Positions 1 through 7,199 of a stretch of 28,121 bases of DNA are shown in pieces. The stretch covers positions 1 to 28,121 of the forward strand of contig JAEZSJ010000153.1 of NCBI GenBank assembly GCA_023443985.1, given 5' to 3'. The stretch is from Verrucomicrobiota bacterium. GTDB lineage: Bacteria; Verrucomicrobiota; Verrucomicrobiia; Opitutales; Opitutaceae. Under the pieces are notes generated by a model. The model did not search any database. It was not told where the DNA came from and saw only the letters and a list, made by a program, of their open reading frames with translations. Positions within the stretch are counted from its first letter, which is position 1; every line of letters begins with the position of its first letter. A program made the position numbers and the translations under genes.

Positions 1-279
1 GTCGCCGTACTCCCTTCCTCCCGGGGCGCATCTTGCTTCTCCCAGGTGCGCCGGGCCATACGCGGAGGGCCCCCGGCCGCGTGGGCGCGAGGGGCACGGG
101 CGGGAGTTTGTCACGTATTACGTGACGAACTCGGGGTGGGGGCGTCTTGGGGGCTGTGCCCGGGGCACGGCTGGATCGAAACCGCGTTGCCGATACGGCG
201 TGAGGGCCGACCTCCTGAAGCGACCTTGGGCTGACCGGAAATCCGGAGCACTGGAGGGAGGTGGGCGGCGGGGGCGTGT
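1..279. other. Intergenic left edge, no gene seen
   Basis: I see no convincing coding sequence here. The GNAT gene on the minus strand ends at 280, so this stretch lies downstream of it and may carry the promoter of a gene to the left of the window. It contains a perfect odd-length palindrome at 110-126 (listed separately). It also has a short CCGGAAATCCGG inverted repeat near 236-247 that weakly resembles the GTCCGG-type REP palindromes found elsewhere in the window. Confidence 0.5.
110..126. promoter_or_regulatory. Perfect 17-bp palindrome, candidate operator
   Basis: The sequence GTCACGTA-T-TACGTGAC is a perfect inverted repeat with 8-bp arms around one central base. Its AT-containing core stands out in GC-rich surroundings. 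It has no GTAG/GTGG edge, so it is not one of the REP-like elements of this window. A site of this size and symmetry fits a dimeric transcription factor. The regulated gene would most simply lie to the left of the window. Its function is inferred from symmetry alone. Confidence 0.35.
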
Positions 280-774
280 TCAGGGGCGCGGGGGCGCGGC
301 GGAGCCGGGTTCGTGGTCGGTCGGGCGAAGGTAGAGCTCGAAGGTGCCCAGCGGCGGCACCTGGCGGCGGTACCAGGCATTCAGTTCGGTCTCCGAGGAC
401 AAGGAGAGCCAGCGCACCAATCCGACGCCGCGGCGCCCCGCCTCGGCCGAGACGGCATCGAGGAGAGCGGCGCCGATCCCCTGTCGGCGAAGGTCGGGTA
501 CGACATACAGGTCGCCGAGGTGGGCGATCCGCCGGGCGATCAGGCCGGAGATCGTGAGGTACACCGCGGCGAAGCCGACGAGTCGGTTTCCCCGGTGGGC
601 CAGCACGACGAAGCCAGCCGCCGGGCCGGCAAGCAGGTCCGCCAGCAGGGCCCGGGTCTGCTCCTCGCCGGCGGTCGTCAGTTGGCCGTAGTGCTCCTGG
701 TAGGCGCGGAACAGCGGCAGCAGGTCCGGCAGGTCGGCGGGCGTCGCGATGCGGAGATGTGGCGAAGCGTCCAT
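280..774 (-). CDS. GNAT family N-acetyltransferase
   Basis: The protein has 164 residues, the usual size for a single-domain GCN5-related N-acetyltransferase, which transfers an acetyl group from acetyl-CoA to an amine on an unknown substrate. The N-terminus (LRIATPADLPDLLPLFRAY) is the typical first strand and helix of the fold. The acetyl-CoA-binding motif A is clear in the middle of the protein: YVVPDLRRQGIGAALL matches the family R/Q-x-x-G-x-G/A signature. A C-terminal W-Y-R-R segment fits the last helix and strand. There is no signal peptide, so it is probably cytoplasmic. The gene starts 48 bp downstream of the aldolase gene on the same strand and may be co-transcribed with it. The substrate cannot be told from sequence. 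Confidence 0.9.
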   Translation of the reverse strand: MDASPHLRIATPADLPDLLPLFRAYQEHYGQLTTAGEEQTRALLADLLAGPAAGFVVLAHRGNRLVGFAAVYLTISGLIARRIAHLGDLYVVPDLRRQGIGAALLDAVSAEAGRRGVGLVRWLSLSSETELNAWYRRQVPPLGTFELYLRPTDHEPGSAAPPRP

Positions 775-822
775 CTTCGGATTGGCGGGTTCGGCTGAGC
801 TTCCAGGCGAGGGAGCGCAGCG

Positions 823-2106
823 TCAGGCGATGCTGAAGACGCGGCGGAGTTCGTCGATCGCGGCCGGGGGCATGTTGACCACGGGGCCGAGCGGGCGGGC
901 AAGGAGCAGCGCCTCGGTCGTGGCCTCGAGCACCTCGAGCCGGTCGAAGGCTTCGAGCAGCGTGCGGCCGATGACGACCGCGCCCTCGTTGGCGACGAGC
1001 GCGACGGGCGTCCTCTCGAGCGTGAGCTGCGCCGCGATCGCGGCGGCGTCCTCGACGATGCGCAGGAAGGGCAGTTTCACGACGTCGTTCAGCACGACGT
1101 AGCTCTCCGGGATCGTGTGCGTGCTCAGCGGTGTATCCGTGACGCAGAACGCGGACGCATGGGCGGGCTGGGCATTGATGATCGCGCCGACGCCCGGGAT
1201 GCGCTGGTAGATCTCCGCGTGGAGCTTGGCGGCGCGGCTGGGCTGCTGGCCGGCGGAGCAGGCATCTCCACGCACGCGCACGACGCCGGAGAGCTCCAGC
1301 TCGAGGCGGTCGCGTCGCCGCGGGGTGATGAGGAACTCGTCGCCGTCGAGCCGGGCGGAGAACGCCCCCGCGGTGCTGATGAGCAGGCGCTGGTTGTAGC
1401 CGCGGTGGACGAAGGCGCAGAGGCGTTGGCGGAGCTCGGCCTCGCGCGAGGTGGCCGGGTGGTCGGGCAGCTCGCGGTACGCCGGCATGGTGTCGACGGC
1501 GAGGGAGGGGGGCGGGAGGACGTTGAGCTTCCCGAGGGGGGCCGCGCGGTTGAGCGTCTGTGCGGCGAATTCGAGGGTCTCGAAGCGCTGGAAGGCGTCC
1601 TGCAGGTCGCGCCCGCCGACCACTACGCCGTGGTTCTCGAGCAGCACGCAGTCGGCGCCGGTGGCGAAGGTGGCGGCGATGTTGTCGCCGAGCTGTTGGG
1701 TGCCCGGGCAGGCGTAGGGCGCGAGGGCGACCCGGCCGCACACCTGGTGGACGTGCGACTGCAGGCGGGTATCAGGAATCTGGCGGCAGATGGAGAATGC
1801 CACGAGTGCGCCCGGGTGGGCGTGGACGAGTGCGCGCAAGTCGGGCCGGCGGCGGTAGATCTCGCGGTGGAAGGGCAGCTCGGAGGAGGGCGGATGGCGG
1901 CCCTCGTGGCGGCCGTCGGGCAGCACGCAGACGATGTCGTCGGGGGTGAGCGCGCCCTTGTCGACGCGGGCGGGGGTGATCCAGATGCGGCCGTCGGGCT
2001 CGCAGATCGAGAGGTTGCCGCCGGAGGTCGTCGTCATGCGCAGGCGGTAGATGCGCTGCATGGTGGCGACGAGTTGATCGCGTGGGTGGAGCTGGGACGT
2101 GGTCAT
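823..2106 (-). CDS. Tandem class II aldolase/adducin protein, second domain degenerate
   Basis: The protein has 427 residues, about twice the length of one class II aldolase/adducin domain, and carries two copies. Domain 1 (about 5-200) has the full active-site set of the L-fuculose/L-rhamnulose-phosphate aldolase family. These are the SGGNLS phosphate loop at 28-33, a catalytic Glu in SSELPFH (E76), and zinc ligands in HAHP (H95, H97) and ENHG (H159). Domain 2 (about 220-420) keeps the framework (LITPRR, KLHAEIY) but reads NAQP where HAHP is expected and NEGA where ENHG is expected. It should therefore not bind the metal. I infer one active and one structural half. Lyase activity on a phosphorylated deoxysugar such as rhamnulose-1-phosphate would suit a rhamnogalacturonan locus, but epimerase or decarboxylase activity is possible in this family. 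It is divergent from the oligogalacturonate lyase gene, separated by 244 bp. Confidence 0.88.
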   Translation of the reverse strand: MTTSQLHPRDQLVATMQRIYRLRMTTTSGGNLSICEPDGRIWITPARVDKGALTPDDIVCVLPDGRHEGRHPPSSELPFHREIYRRRPDLRALVHAHPGALVAFSICRQIPDTRLQSHVHQVCGRVALAPYACPGTQQLGDNIAATFATGADCVLLENHGVVVGGRDLQDAFQRFETLEFAAQTLNRAAPLGKLNVLPPPSLAVDTMPAYRELPDHPATSREAELRQRLCAFVHRGYNQRLLISTAGAFSARLDGDEFLITPRRRDRLELELSGVVRVRGDACSAGQQPSRAAKLHAEIYQRIPGVGAIINAQPAHASAFCVTDTPLSTHTIPESYVVLNDVVKLPFLRIVEDAAAIAAQLTLERTPVALVANEGAVVIGRTLLEAFDRLEVLEATTEALLLARPLGPVVNMPPAAIDELRRVFSIA

Positions 2107-2350
2107 GGTGGTCGGGGACGGAGCGCGGCCGGGCCGCGGCGTCGTCGGCTAAACGAGCGAAAACGCCCGAAAGAACCAGCCGAATCTCATGGCGTACCGG
2201 GCGGACGGACTGTCCGCGCGAATTCGAGGCGAGCCGTGTGACCGGGCGCGTAACTCTGGGCGTCCGGCCACGTCTTCGCCGGTGTCTCTCTGGCGGAAGC
2301 GCCGGAGTCCGTTAAGTTCAACCCAACCCCACGTTGCCCGTCTCTCTCCC
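2107..2350. promoter_or_regulatory. Divergent promoter region
   Basis: This 244-bp gap separates two gene starts that point away from each other (aldolase to the left, oligogalacturonate lyase to the right), so both promoters should lie here. I cannot assign clear -35/-10 boxes. An inverted repeat GCGGAC-GGACT-GTCCGC occupies 2201-2217. It could be an operator or a decayed GTCCGG-type repeat. No Shine-Dalgarno sequence precedes the ATG at 2351. Confidence 0.45.
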
Positions 2351-3727
2351 ATGAAGAAGTCGCTCGTTCCCCTGGCCGCGGCGCTGTTCGCCGTGATCGC
2401 GCTGCCCGACCCCGCCGCCGCCCGCATCGGCGACCGTTTCCCCTCCGAGAAGAAGGTCGTGATCGACCCGGTGACCGGCACGCCGCTCACCTTCCTCACC
2501 AGCAAGCCCGCCGGCGACTCGAAGATCTACCAGACCCACCACCAGTGGACGGCCGACGGCAAATGGCTCGTCTTCCGTTCGAACCGAGTGAAGGGGCAGG
2601 CGATGGCTGTGAACGAGGAGACCGGCGACATCGTGCAGGTGACGGAGAACGGCTACACGGGCATGCTCTGCCTGGCCGACCATTCGATGAACCTGTACTT
2701 CGTGCGCGTGCCGGAGATGAAGCCCAACGACGTGTCGGGCGCGCCGGCCTACAGCGACGTGAAGGACCAGAAGAAGCCCGCGGAGATCGTGCGCGTGGAC
2801 CTGGCGAAGGTGTTTGCCGACAGCGCCGCCGGCACGATGCAGGATGCGTCCGCGTACGAGCACGTGTGCGGCACGGTGCCGCTCGAGATGGGTGCCGTGG
2901 GCGACGTGGCCCTCGATCCCACCGAGGAGTTCGTGTATTTCAGGATTGGAAACAAGGAACTCGCCGCCCAGCACCTCGCGCCCGGCACGAAGATCGAGGA
3001 GAACTTCGGTCCGCGGAAGATGGGCGCCGGCCCCGGCGGCCTGGCGAGCATGAACCTCAAGACCGGGGAGGTGAAGTTCCTCGTCGCGGTGCCGTTCCAG
3101 ATCGGCCACGTGCAGACGAACCCGTGGGTGCCCGGCGAGATCGTGTTCTGCTGGGAGACCGGCGGGAAGTCGCCGCAACGCACCTGGACGGTGCGCGCCG
3201 ACGGCACCGGGCTGCGCCCGCTCTACCCCGAGGCGCCCTACGACTGGGTCACGCACGAGGCGGTGATCACGAAGGACGAGGTGGCGATCGCGATCCTCGG
3301 TCACCGGCCTGTGGACAATGCGGACGAGTGGGGCTCCTGCGGTTCCCGCGCGCACCCGACCGGCTACGGCGTCGTTAACCTTCGGACACGCGAGATGCGT
3401 ATCGAGGGCCAGACGCTCGAGGGCAGCGGCTTCTGGCATGTGCATGGTTCGCCCGACGGACGCTGGGCCGTGGGCGACGACTTCGCCCGCAACCTCTGGC
3501 TCATCGACCGCCGCACCGGCGAGACGATGCTGCTCACGACCGGGCACAAGGCCACCGCGGCCGACCATCCGCATCCGACCTTCAGCGCCGACAGCACGCG
3601 CGTCCAGATCCAGTCGGCGATGCTTTCGGATGACAACCGTTCGATGAACATCTGCGTCGTGCCGGTGCCGGAGGCATGGCTCAACAAGAAGTACGGCCCC
3701 GAGCCCGCGAAGGGCGGGCGGCCGTGA
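2351..3727 (+). CDS. Secreted oligogalacturonate lyase (PL22)
   Basis: The protein has 458 residues from the ATG at 2351. I chose this start because it opens directly on a signal peptide (MKKSLVPLAAALFAVIA, cleavage probably after Ala-Ala-Ala), whereas longer in-frame starts add a non-conserved stretch. The mature protein matches oligogalacturonate lyase, a seven-bladed propeller that beta-eliminates short oligogalacturonides. Signs are the opening QTHHQWTADGKWLVFRSNR blade, VQTNPWVPGEIVFCWETGG in the middle, THEAVITKDEVAIAILGHR, and a His-rich HVHGSPDGRW segment near residue 362 that fits the family's manganese-binding histidines. Classical enterobacterial Ogl is cytoplasmic, so the signal peptide suggests periplasmic action here. 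It is followed closely by the DUF6250-like gene on the same strand. The family assignment is strong; exact substrate length preference is unknown. Confidence 0.9.
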   Translation: MKKSLVPLAAALFAVIALPDPAAARIGDRFPSEKKVVIDPVTGTPLTFLTSKPAGDSKIYQTHHQWTADGKWLVFRSNRVKGQAMAVNEETGDIVQVTENGYTGMLCLADHSMNLYFVRVPEMKPNDVSGAPAYSDVKDQKKPAEIVRVDLAKVFADSAAGTMQDASAYEHVCGTVPLEMGAVGDVALDPTEEFVYFRIGNKELAAQHLAPGTKIEENFGPRKMGAGPGGLASMNLKTGEVKFLVAVPFQIGHVQTNPWVPGEIVFCWETGGKSPQRTWTVRADGTGLRPLYPEAPYDWVTHEAVITKDEVAIAILGHRPVDNADEWGSCGSRAHPTGYGVVNLRTREMRIEGQTLEGSGFWHVHGSPDGRWAVGDDFARNLWLIDRRTGETMLLTTGHKATAADHPHPTFSADSTRVQIQSAMLSDDNRSMNICVVPVPEAWLNKKYGPEPAKGGRP

Positions 3728-3746
3728 GGGAGGTCTCGGAGGTGCG

Positions 3747-4619
3747 ATGAACTCCGGTGCAGCAATCCCGGGCCGGACGAGAGTCCGGCCGTGTGGCGGA
3801 ACTCGCGAGAGTCTCGATGGAGCAGGCGAGAGCCGCCAAGGCTTCCGCCGCGGGCGTCCGTTCCGCGGCGTGGTCCGCCTCGCCGCGGCGCTGCTGCTGG
3901 GCGGCGTGTTGTCGCCCTGTGCCGCCGACCGGCCGCCGGCCTCGCCCGACGCGCGGTTCGCCGTCGGCGACGAACTCGTGGGCGACGACTTCCGCGACGG
4001 ACTCGCGCAGTGGCGCACCGAGCTCGCCGAGGGCGGCACGGTCGAGGCGCGCGACGGCGCACTCGTGATCGACGTGCCCGGCGGCTGTTCGGTCTGGCTC
4101 GCGCAGGTGCTCGATGGGCCGGTGCTCATCAGCTACGAGGCGACCGCCATCGCGGCGGGAGGCCCGAACGACCGCGTGAGCGATCTGAACTGTTTCTGGA
4201 TGGCCGACGACGCCCGCAGCCCGGGCGATCTCTTCGGCCGGCCGCGCACGGGTGTCTTCGCCGACTACGACCAGCTCCGCTGCTATTACGTGGGCTTCGG
4301 CGGCAATGCGAACACCACGACCCGCTTCCGCCGCTACATCGGCGAGCGCGGCAACCGGCCCCTCCTGCCGGAACACGACCTGACCGGCGCGGAGAACCTG
4401 CTGGTGCCGAACGCCCCGCAACGCATCCAGATTGTGGCGGCGGGCAGCGTGATCGCGTTCTACCACAACGGTCGGCGGCTCTTCGCCTACGACGACCCGG
4501 AGCCGTACACGCGCGGCGGTTTCGCCTTTCGCACGGTGAAAAGCCACCTGCGCATCCGGGATTTCCGCGTGTACCGGCTGGTGCAGGTGGAGGGCGCGGT
4601 GCCGACTGCGAAGCCGTGA
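3747..4619 (+). CDS. Secreted DUF6250-like (concanavalin-fold) protein
   Basis: The protein has 290 residues from the ATG at 3747, which has a GGAGG sequence 4 bases upstream. The hydrophobic signal segment VVRLAAALLLGGVLS begins only at residue 42. A GTG at 3870 would therefore give a more normal secreted protein, and the true start is uncertain. The stretch between the two starts contains a REP-like element (3793-3820). The mature part resembles the DUF6250 family related to YesU-type proteins of pectin loci: LNCFWMADDARSP, then YDQLRCYYVGFGGNANTTTR, then a jelly-roll ending in GGFAFRTVKSHLRIRDFRVY. Its role is not established. It could bind or cleave an oligosaccharide made by the neighbouring lyase. 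It lies 19 bp after the lyase gene, suggesting co-transcription. Confidence 0.8.
   Translation: MNSGAAIPGRTRVRPCGGTRESLDGAGESRQGFRRGRPFRGVVRLAAALLLGGVLSPCAADRPPASPDARFAVGDELVGDDFRDGLAQWRTELAEGGTVEARDGALVIDVPGGCSVWLAQVLDGPVLISYEATAIAAGGPNDRVSDLNCFWMADDARSPGDLFGRPRTGVFADYDQLRCYYVGFGGNANTTTRFRRYIGERGNRPLLPEHDLTGAENLLVPNAPQRIQIVAAGSVIAFYHNGRRLFAYDDPEPYTRGGFAFRTVKSHLRIRDFRVYRLVQVEGAVPTAKP
3793..3820 (+). repeat. REP-like element, CTCGCGAG type (B), diverged copy
   Basis: The element reads GTGGCG then AACTCGCGAGAGT then CTCGATGG. It has the same layout as the other CTCGCGAGAG-type copies: a GTGG head, a CTCGCGAG palindrome centre and a CGAT tail. Just upstream (about 3770-3791) is another inverted repeat, GCCGGAC-GAGA-GTCCGGC, resembling the GTCCGG-type elements. 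It sits between two possible start codons of the DUF6250-like gene. If the upstream start is used it is translated in the same frame as the copies in the GH2 gene. Confidence 0.6.
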
Positions 4620-4694
4620 GCCGACCAATGGAGCCGCTGCGGCCCGCTACATTGCGAGAACGCCGCACCGGCGCACCGTGAACGGACCAACTGC

Positions 4695-5417
4695 ATGAGG
4701 ACCGTCGTCATCACCGGAACCGACCGCGGGCTCGGCCACGCGCTCGCGGCGCTGTCGCTCGCGGCCGGCGACCGCGTGATCGCAACGTACCGCGACGACA
4801 AGAGCGCGGCACTGCGGCCGTTGGCGGAGCGTTTCCCCGGCCGGCTGGAGCCGGTGCAATTGGATCTTGGCGACGCTCCCAACATCGCCGCCGCGGCGCG
4901 ACGGATCCGAGCGCTCACTCCCGCGGTGGATGTGCTGGTCAACAACGCCGGCATCCTCGGCGACATCGAGTGGTCGGTCGGCGATCCGCCGTTCGATCCC
5001 GACGAGGTGCTCGAGACAATTCGCATCAACGCCATCGGGCCGCTGCGGGTGACGCACGAGCTGTGGCCGCTGCTCGCGGCCGGGCGCGAGAAGCTGGTCG
5101 TGAACATTTCCTCGGAGGCTGGAAGCATCGGGCAGAACTGGCGCGACCGCTGGTTCGGCTACTGCCTCTCGAAGGCGGCGCTGAACATGGAGGGCGCGCT
5201 GCTCCATCGCCGGCTTGCACCGCTCGGTGGGCGCGTGATGCAGGTGCATCCCGGCTACATCCGTTCGTACATGCATGGCGCCAAGAACGAGAAGGCGACC
5301 TACGAGCCGGAGGAAGCCGCGCGGCTCGTGCTCGAGGCGATCGCGCAGCGCGCCACGCGACCGGCGCGCGAACAACCCGACTACTTCGATCTCCATGGAA
5401 AAGACCTGCCCTGGTGA
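4695..5417 (+). CDS. Short-chain dehydrogenase/reductase (SDR)
   Basis: The protein has 240 residues, the usual length of a classical SDR. It begins directly with the first Rossmann strand and the TGTDRGLG nucleotide-binding motif (family TGxxxGxG) at residues 8-15. It then shows VNNAG in the middle and the catalytic Ser (NISSEAG) and YCLSK (Y-x-x-x-K). The closing VHPGYIRSYM is the usual post-catalytic PG loop. It is cytoplasmic, with no signal peptide. The arginine-containing nucleotide loop does not by itself settle NAD versus NADP. In this context it may oxidise or reduce a uronate- or deoxysugar-derived intermediate, but nothing in the sequence fixes the substrate. Its last 23 bases overlap the start of the ThuA-like gene, which implies translational coupling. 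Confidence 0.9.
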   Translation: MRTVVITGTDRGLGHALAALSLAAGDRVIATYRDDKSAALRPLAERFPGRLEPVQLDLGDAPNIAAAARRIRALTPAVDVLVNNAGILGDIEWSVGDPPFDPDEVLETIRINAIGPLRVTHELWPLLAAGREKLVVNISSEAGSIGQNWRDRWFGYCLSKAALNMEGALLHRRLAPLGGRVMQVHPGYIRSYMHGAKNEKATYEPEEAARLVLEAIAQRATRPAREQPDYFDLHGKDLPW

Positions 5418-6060
5418 GCCGGCGACGGAGCCGACCGAGGCGCGGCCGAGCGCGGTCGTCTTCGGCAACCGCGTGGCGCCGTACCATCCGCTCGGCGCCA
5501 TCGAACCGGCGTTGCGGGCGAGCCTCGGCGCCGATTTCGCGCTCCGGTTCACCGAGGACACGAGCGAGCTCGCCGGCGGGCTGGACGGCGTGCGGCTGGC
5601 CGTCGGCTACGCCGATGTGTGGGATGCCGTGCTCGCCGACGAGGCGGCGGCCGGGCTGGTTGATTTCGTCAATCGCGGGGGCGGGCTCCTCGTGCTGCAC
5701 AACGGGATCTGTTGGGCGAAGCACGTGCGGCTGCGGCCGCTGCTCGGCGGAGTGTTCACGGGGCATCCGGAGCAGGAGGTGATGTCGTACGGATTTTCGG
5801 GTACGCACCCGATCACGGCCGGGCTGCACGGCTTCGCGCTCCAGGAGGAGCCGTACCGGTACGAGATCGAACCGGCGGTGGAGCCGTCGGTGTTTCTGCG
5901 TTACCGACAGGACGGGCGCGACTGGCCGGCGGGTTGGGCGTTGGAGCGCGGCGCGGGCCGCGTGGTGAACCTGCAGCCCGGGCACACCGCGGCGGCGTTC
6001 GCGAGTCCGGGCTACGCCGCGCTGGTGCGTCGCAGCGCGCGATGGTGCGCGGGGTTCTGA
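5395..6060 (+). CDS. ThuA-like (glutamine amidotransferase-fold) protein
   Basis: The protein has 221 residues from the ATG at 5395. That start lies inside the end of the SDR gene (overlap 5395-5417), a typical translationally coupled arrangement, and longer in-frame starts would only add SDR-overlapping sequence. It has the ThuA/class I glutamine amidotransferase-like flavodoxin fold: ADVWDAVL, then FVNRGGGLLVLHNGICWA (the Gly-rich strand and His of ThuA proteins), then SGTHPITAGL, EEPYRYEIEP and a late GRVVNLQPGHTAAAF (the G-H-T near the C-terminus is typical). ThuA proteins are linked to disaccharide use, some with 3-keto-sugar chemistry, but their reactions are poorly defined. There is no signal peptide. 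The coupling suggests it works with the SDR on the same metabolite. Confidence 0.85.
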   Translation: MEKTCPGEPATEPTEARPSAVVFGNRVAPYHPLGAIEPALRASLGADFALRFTEDTSELAGGLDGVRLAVGYADVWDAVLADEAAAGLVDFVNRGGGLLVLHNGICWAKHVRLRPLLGGVFTGHPEQEVMSYGFSGTHPITAGLHGFALQEEPYRYEIEPAVEPSVFLRYRQDGRDWPAGWALERGAGRVVNLQPGHTAAAFASPGYAALVRRSARWCAGF

Positions 6061-6099
6061 CGGCGCGCGGGGCCGGATGACGGAGTCGAGACGCGCGAC

Positions 6100-6129
6100 G
6101 GAGCCGAAGCGCTGGCGCGTTCCGCTACG
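6100..6129 (-). repeat. REP-like element, GCGTTTCG type (A), supplies a stop codon
   Basis: On the minus strand it reads GTAGCGGAACGCG, then a short loop, then AGCGCTTCGGCTCC. That is a GTAG head followed by an imperfect palindrome and a TCC tail. The TAG of its GTAG (6125-6127) is the stop codon of the aldo/keto reductase gene. A partial related copy (GGAGTCGAGACGCG) lies next to it at 6082-6095. Confidence 0.75.
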
Positions 6130-7144
6130 GGGTGGGTGGGTTGTGACCCGTGCCGGCGAGGATCTGTTCGATGCGGGCGAGTTCGTCGTCGGTGAGCGGC
6201 GCGTGCGCGAGGGCGGCGACGTTCTCCTCGATCTGGGCGACCTTGCTGGCGCCGATGAGCGCGGAGGTGATCACGGGCCGGCGCAGCACCCATTGCAGCG
6301 CCATCTGCGCGAGGGATTGGCCGCGTTCGCGGGCGAGGGCGTCGAGCTGCCGGATGATCACGAGCTTCGCCTCGGTGATGTCCTCGGGTTTGAGGAAACG
6401 GGGATCGTGGGCGGCGCGGGAGTCGGCGGGAATGCCGTCGAGGTAGCGGTTGGTGAGGAGTCCCTGTGCGAGCGGACAGAAGACGATCGCGCCCATGTTC
6501 TCGCGTTGGAGAACGTCGGTGAGCCCGCCCTCGATCCAGCGGTCGAACAGGTGGTACTTGGGCTGGTGGATCAGACAGGGCGTGCCGAGGTCGCGGAGGA
6601 TCGCGGCGGCGCGGGCGGTCTGCTCGGCGGCGTAGTTGGAAATTCCGACATAGAGCGCCTTGCCGGAGCGGACGATGTGGTCGAGCGCGGACATGGTTTC
6701 CTCCAGCGGTGTGTCGGGGTCGGGCCGGTGGTGGTAAAAGATGTCGACGTACTCGAGGCCGAGCCGGCGCAGGCTTTGGTCGAGCGAGGCGAGCAGGTGC
6801 TTGCGCGAGCCCCACTCGCCATGGGGCCCCGGCCACATGTGGTAGCCGGCCTTGGTGGAAACGAGGATTTCGTCGCGCCAAGGGCGCAGGTCGTCGCGCA
6901 AGATGCGACCGAAGACTGTTTCCGACGCGCCGGCGGGCGGGCCGTAGTTGTTGGCCAAGTCGAAGTGGGTGATGCCGCGGTCGAAGGCGCCGAGCACGAG
7001 GGCGCGGCTGCGTTCGTGCGGGTCGTTGGCGCCGAAGTTGTGCCAGAGTCCGAGCGAGAGCGCGGGCAGTTTGAGGCCGCTGCGGCCGCAACGGCGGTAG
7101 AAGGCCGTTCGGTCGTAGCGGGTGGGGGCGGGTTGGTAGGACAT
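6125..7144 (-). CDS. YghZ-type aldo/keto reductase
   Basis: The protein has 339 residues from the ATG at 7144. It closely follows the E. coli YghZ/Gpr (L-glyceraldehyde-3-phosphate reductase) pattern through most of its length. Shared segments include GRSGLKLPALSLGLWHNFG, HFDLANNYGPP, STKAGYHMWPGPHG, RKHLLASLDQSLRRLGLEY and SGKALYVGISNY. The catalytic tetrad of the superfamily is present: Asp and Tyr in DLANNY, Lys in STKAGY, His in FYHHRPD. The C-terminal LIGASKVAQIEENV is the usual NADPH-binding region. It is a cytoplasmic TIM barrel reducing small aldehydes. In this locus it could act on an aldehyde released by the class II aldolase, which is inference. Its stop codon TAG is contributed by a REP-like element. 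The gene lies 55 bp downstream of the beta-propeller gene. Confidence 0.92.
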   Translation of the reverse strand: MSYQPAPTRYDRTAFYRRCGRSGLKLPALSLGLWHNFGANDPHERSRALVLGAFDRGITHFDLANNYGPPAGASETVFGRILRDDLRPWRDEILVSTKAGYHMWPGPHGEWGSRKHLLASLDQSLRRLGLEYVDIFYHHRPDPDTPLEETMSALDHIVRSGKALYVGISNYAAEQTARAAAILRDLGTPCLIHQPKYHLFDRWIEGGLTDVLQRENMGAIVFCPLAQGLLTNRYLDGIPADSRAAHDPRFLKPEDITEAKLVIIRQLDALARERGQSLAQMALQWVLRRPVITSALIGASKVAQIEENVAALAHAPLTDDELARIEQILAGTGHNPPTP

Positions 7145-7199
7145 GCCAGGGGATGGATGTTGGAAGTTGATCGGTGATGCCGGGGCGCGTGCGACGGGA

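Noticed and set aside
2318..4129. A 603-codon minus-strand open frame opposite the PL22 and DUF6250-like genes
   Set aside because: The translation is His/Arg/Leu-rich low-complexity sequence without a recognisable fold, and the plus strand encodes well-defined secreted proteins.
4695..5417. Naming the SDR as KduD (2-deoxy-D-gluconate/5-keto-4-deoxyuronate dehydrogenase)
   Set aside because: It sits near a PL22 gene, which is suggestive, but the sequence shows only generic SDR motifs and the ThuA coupling is not typical of kduD loci.
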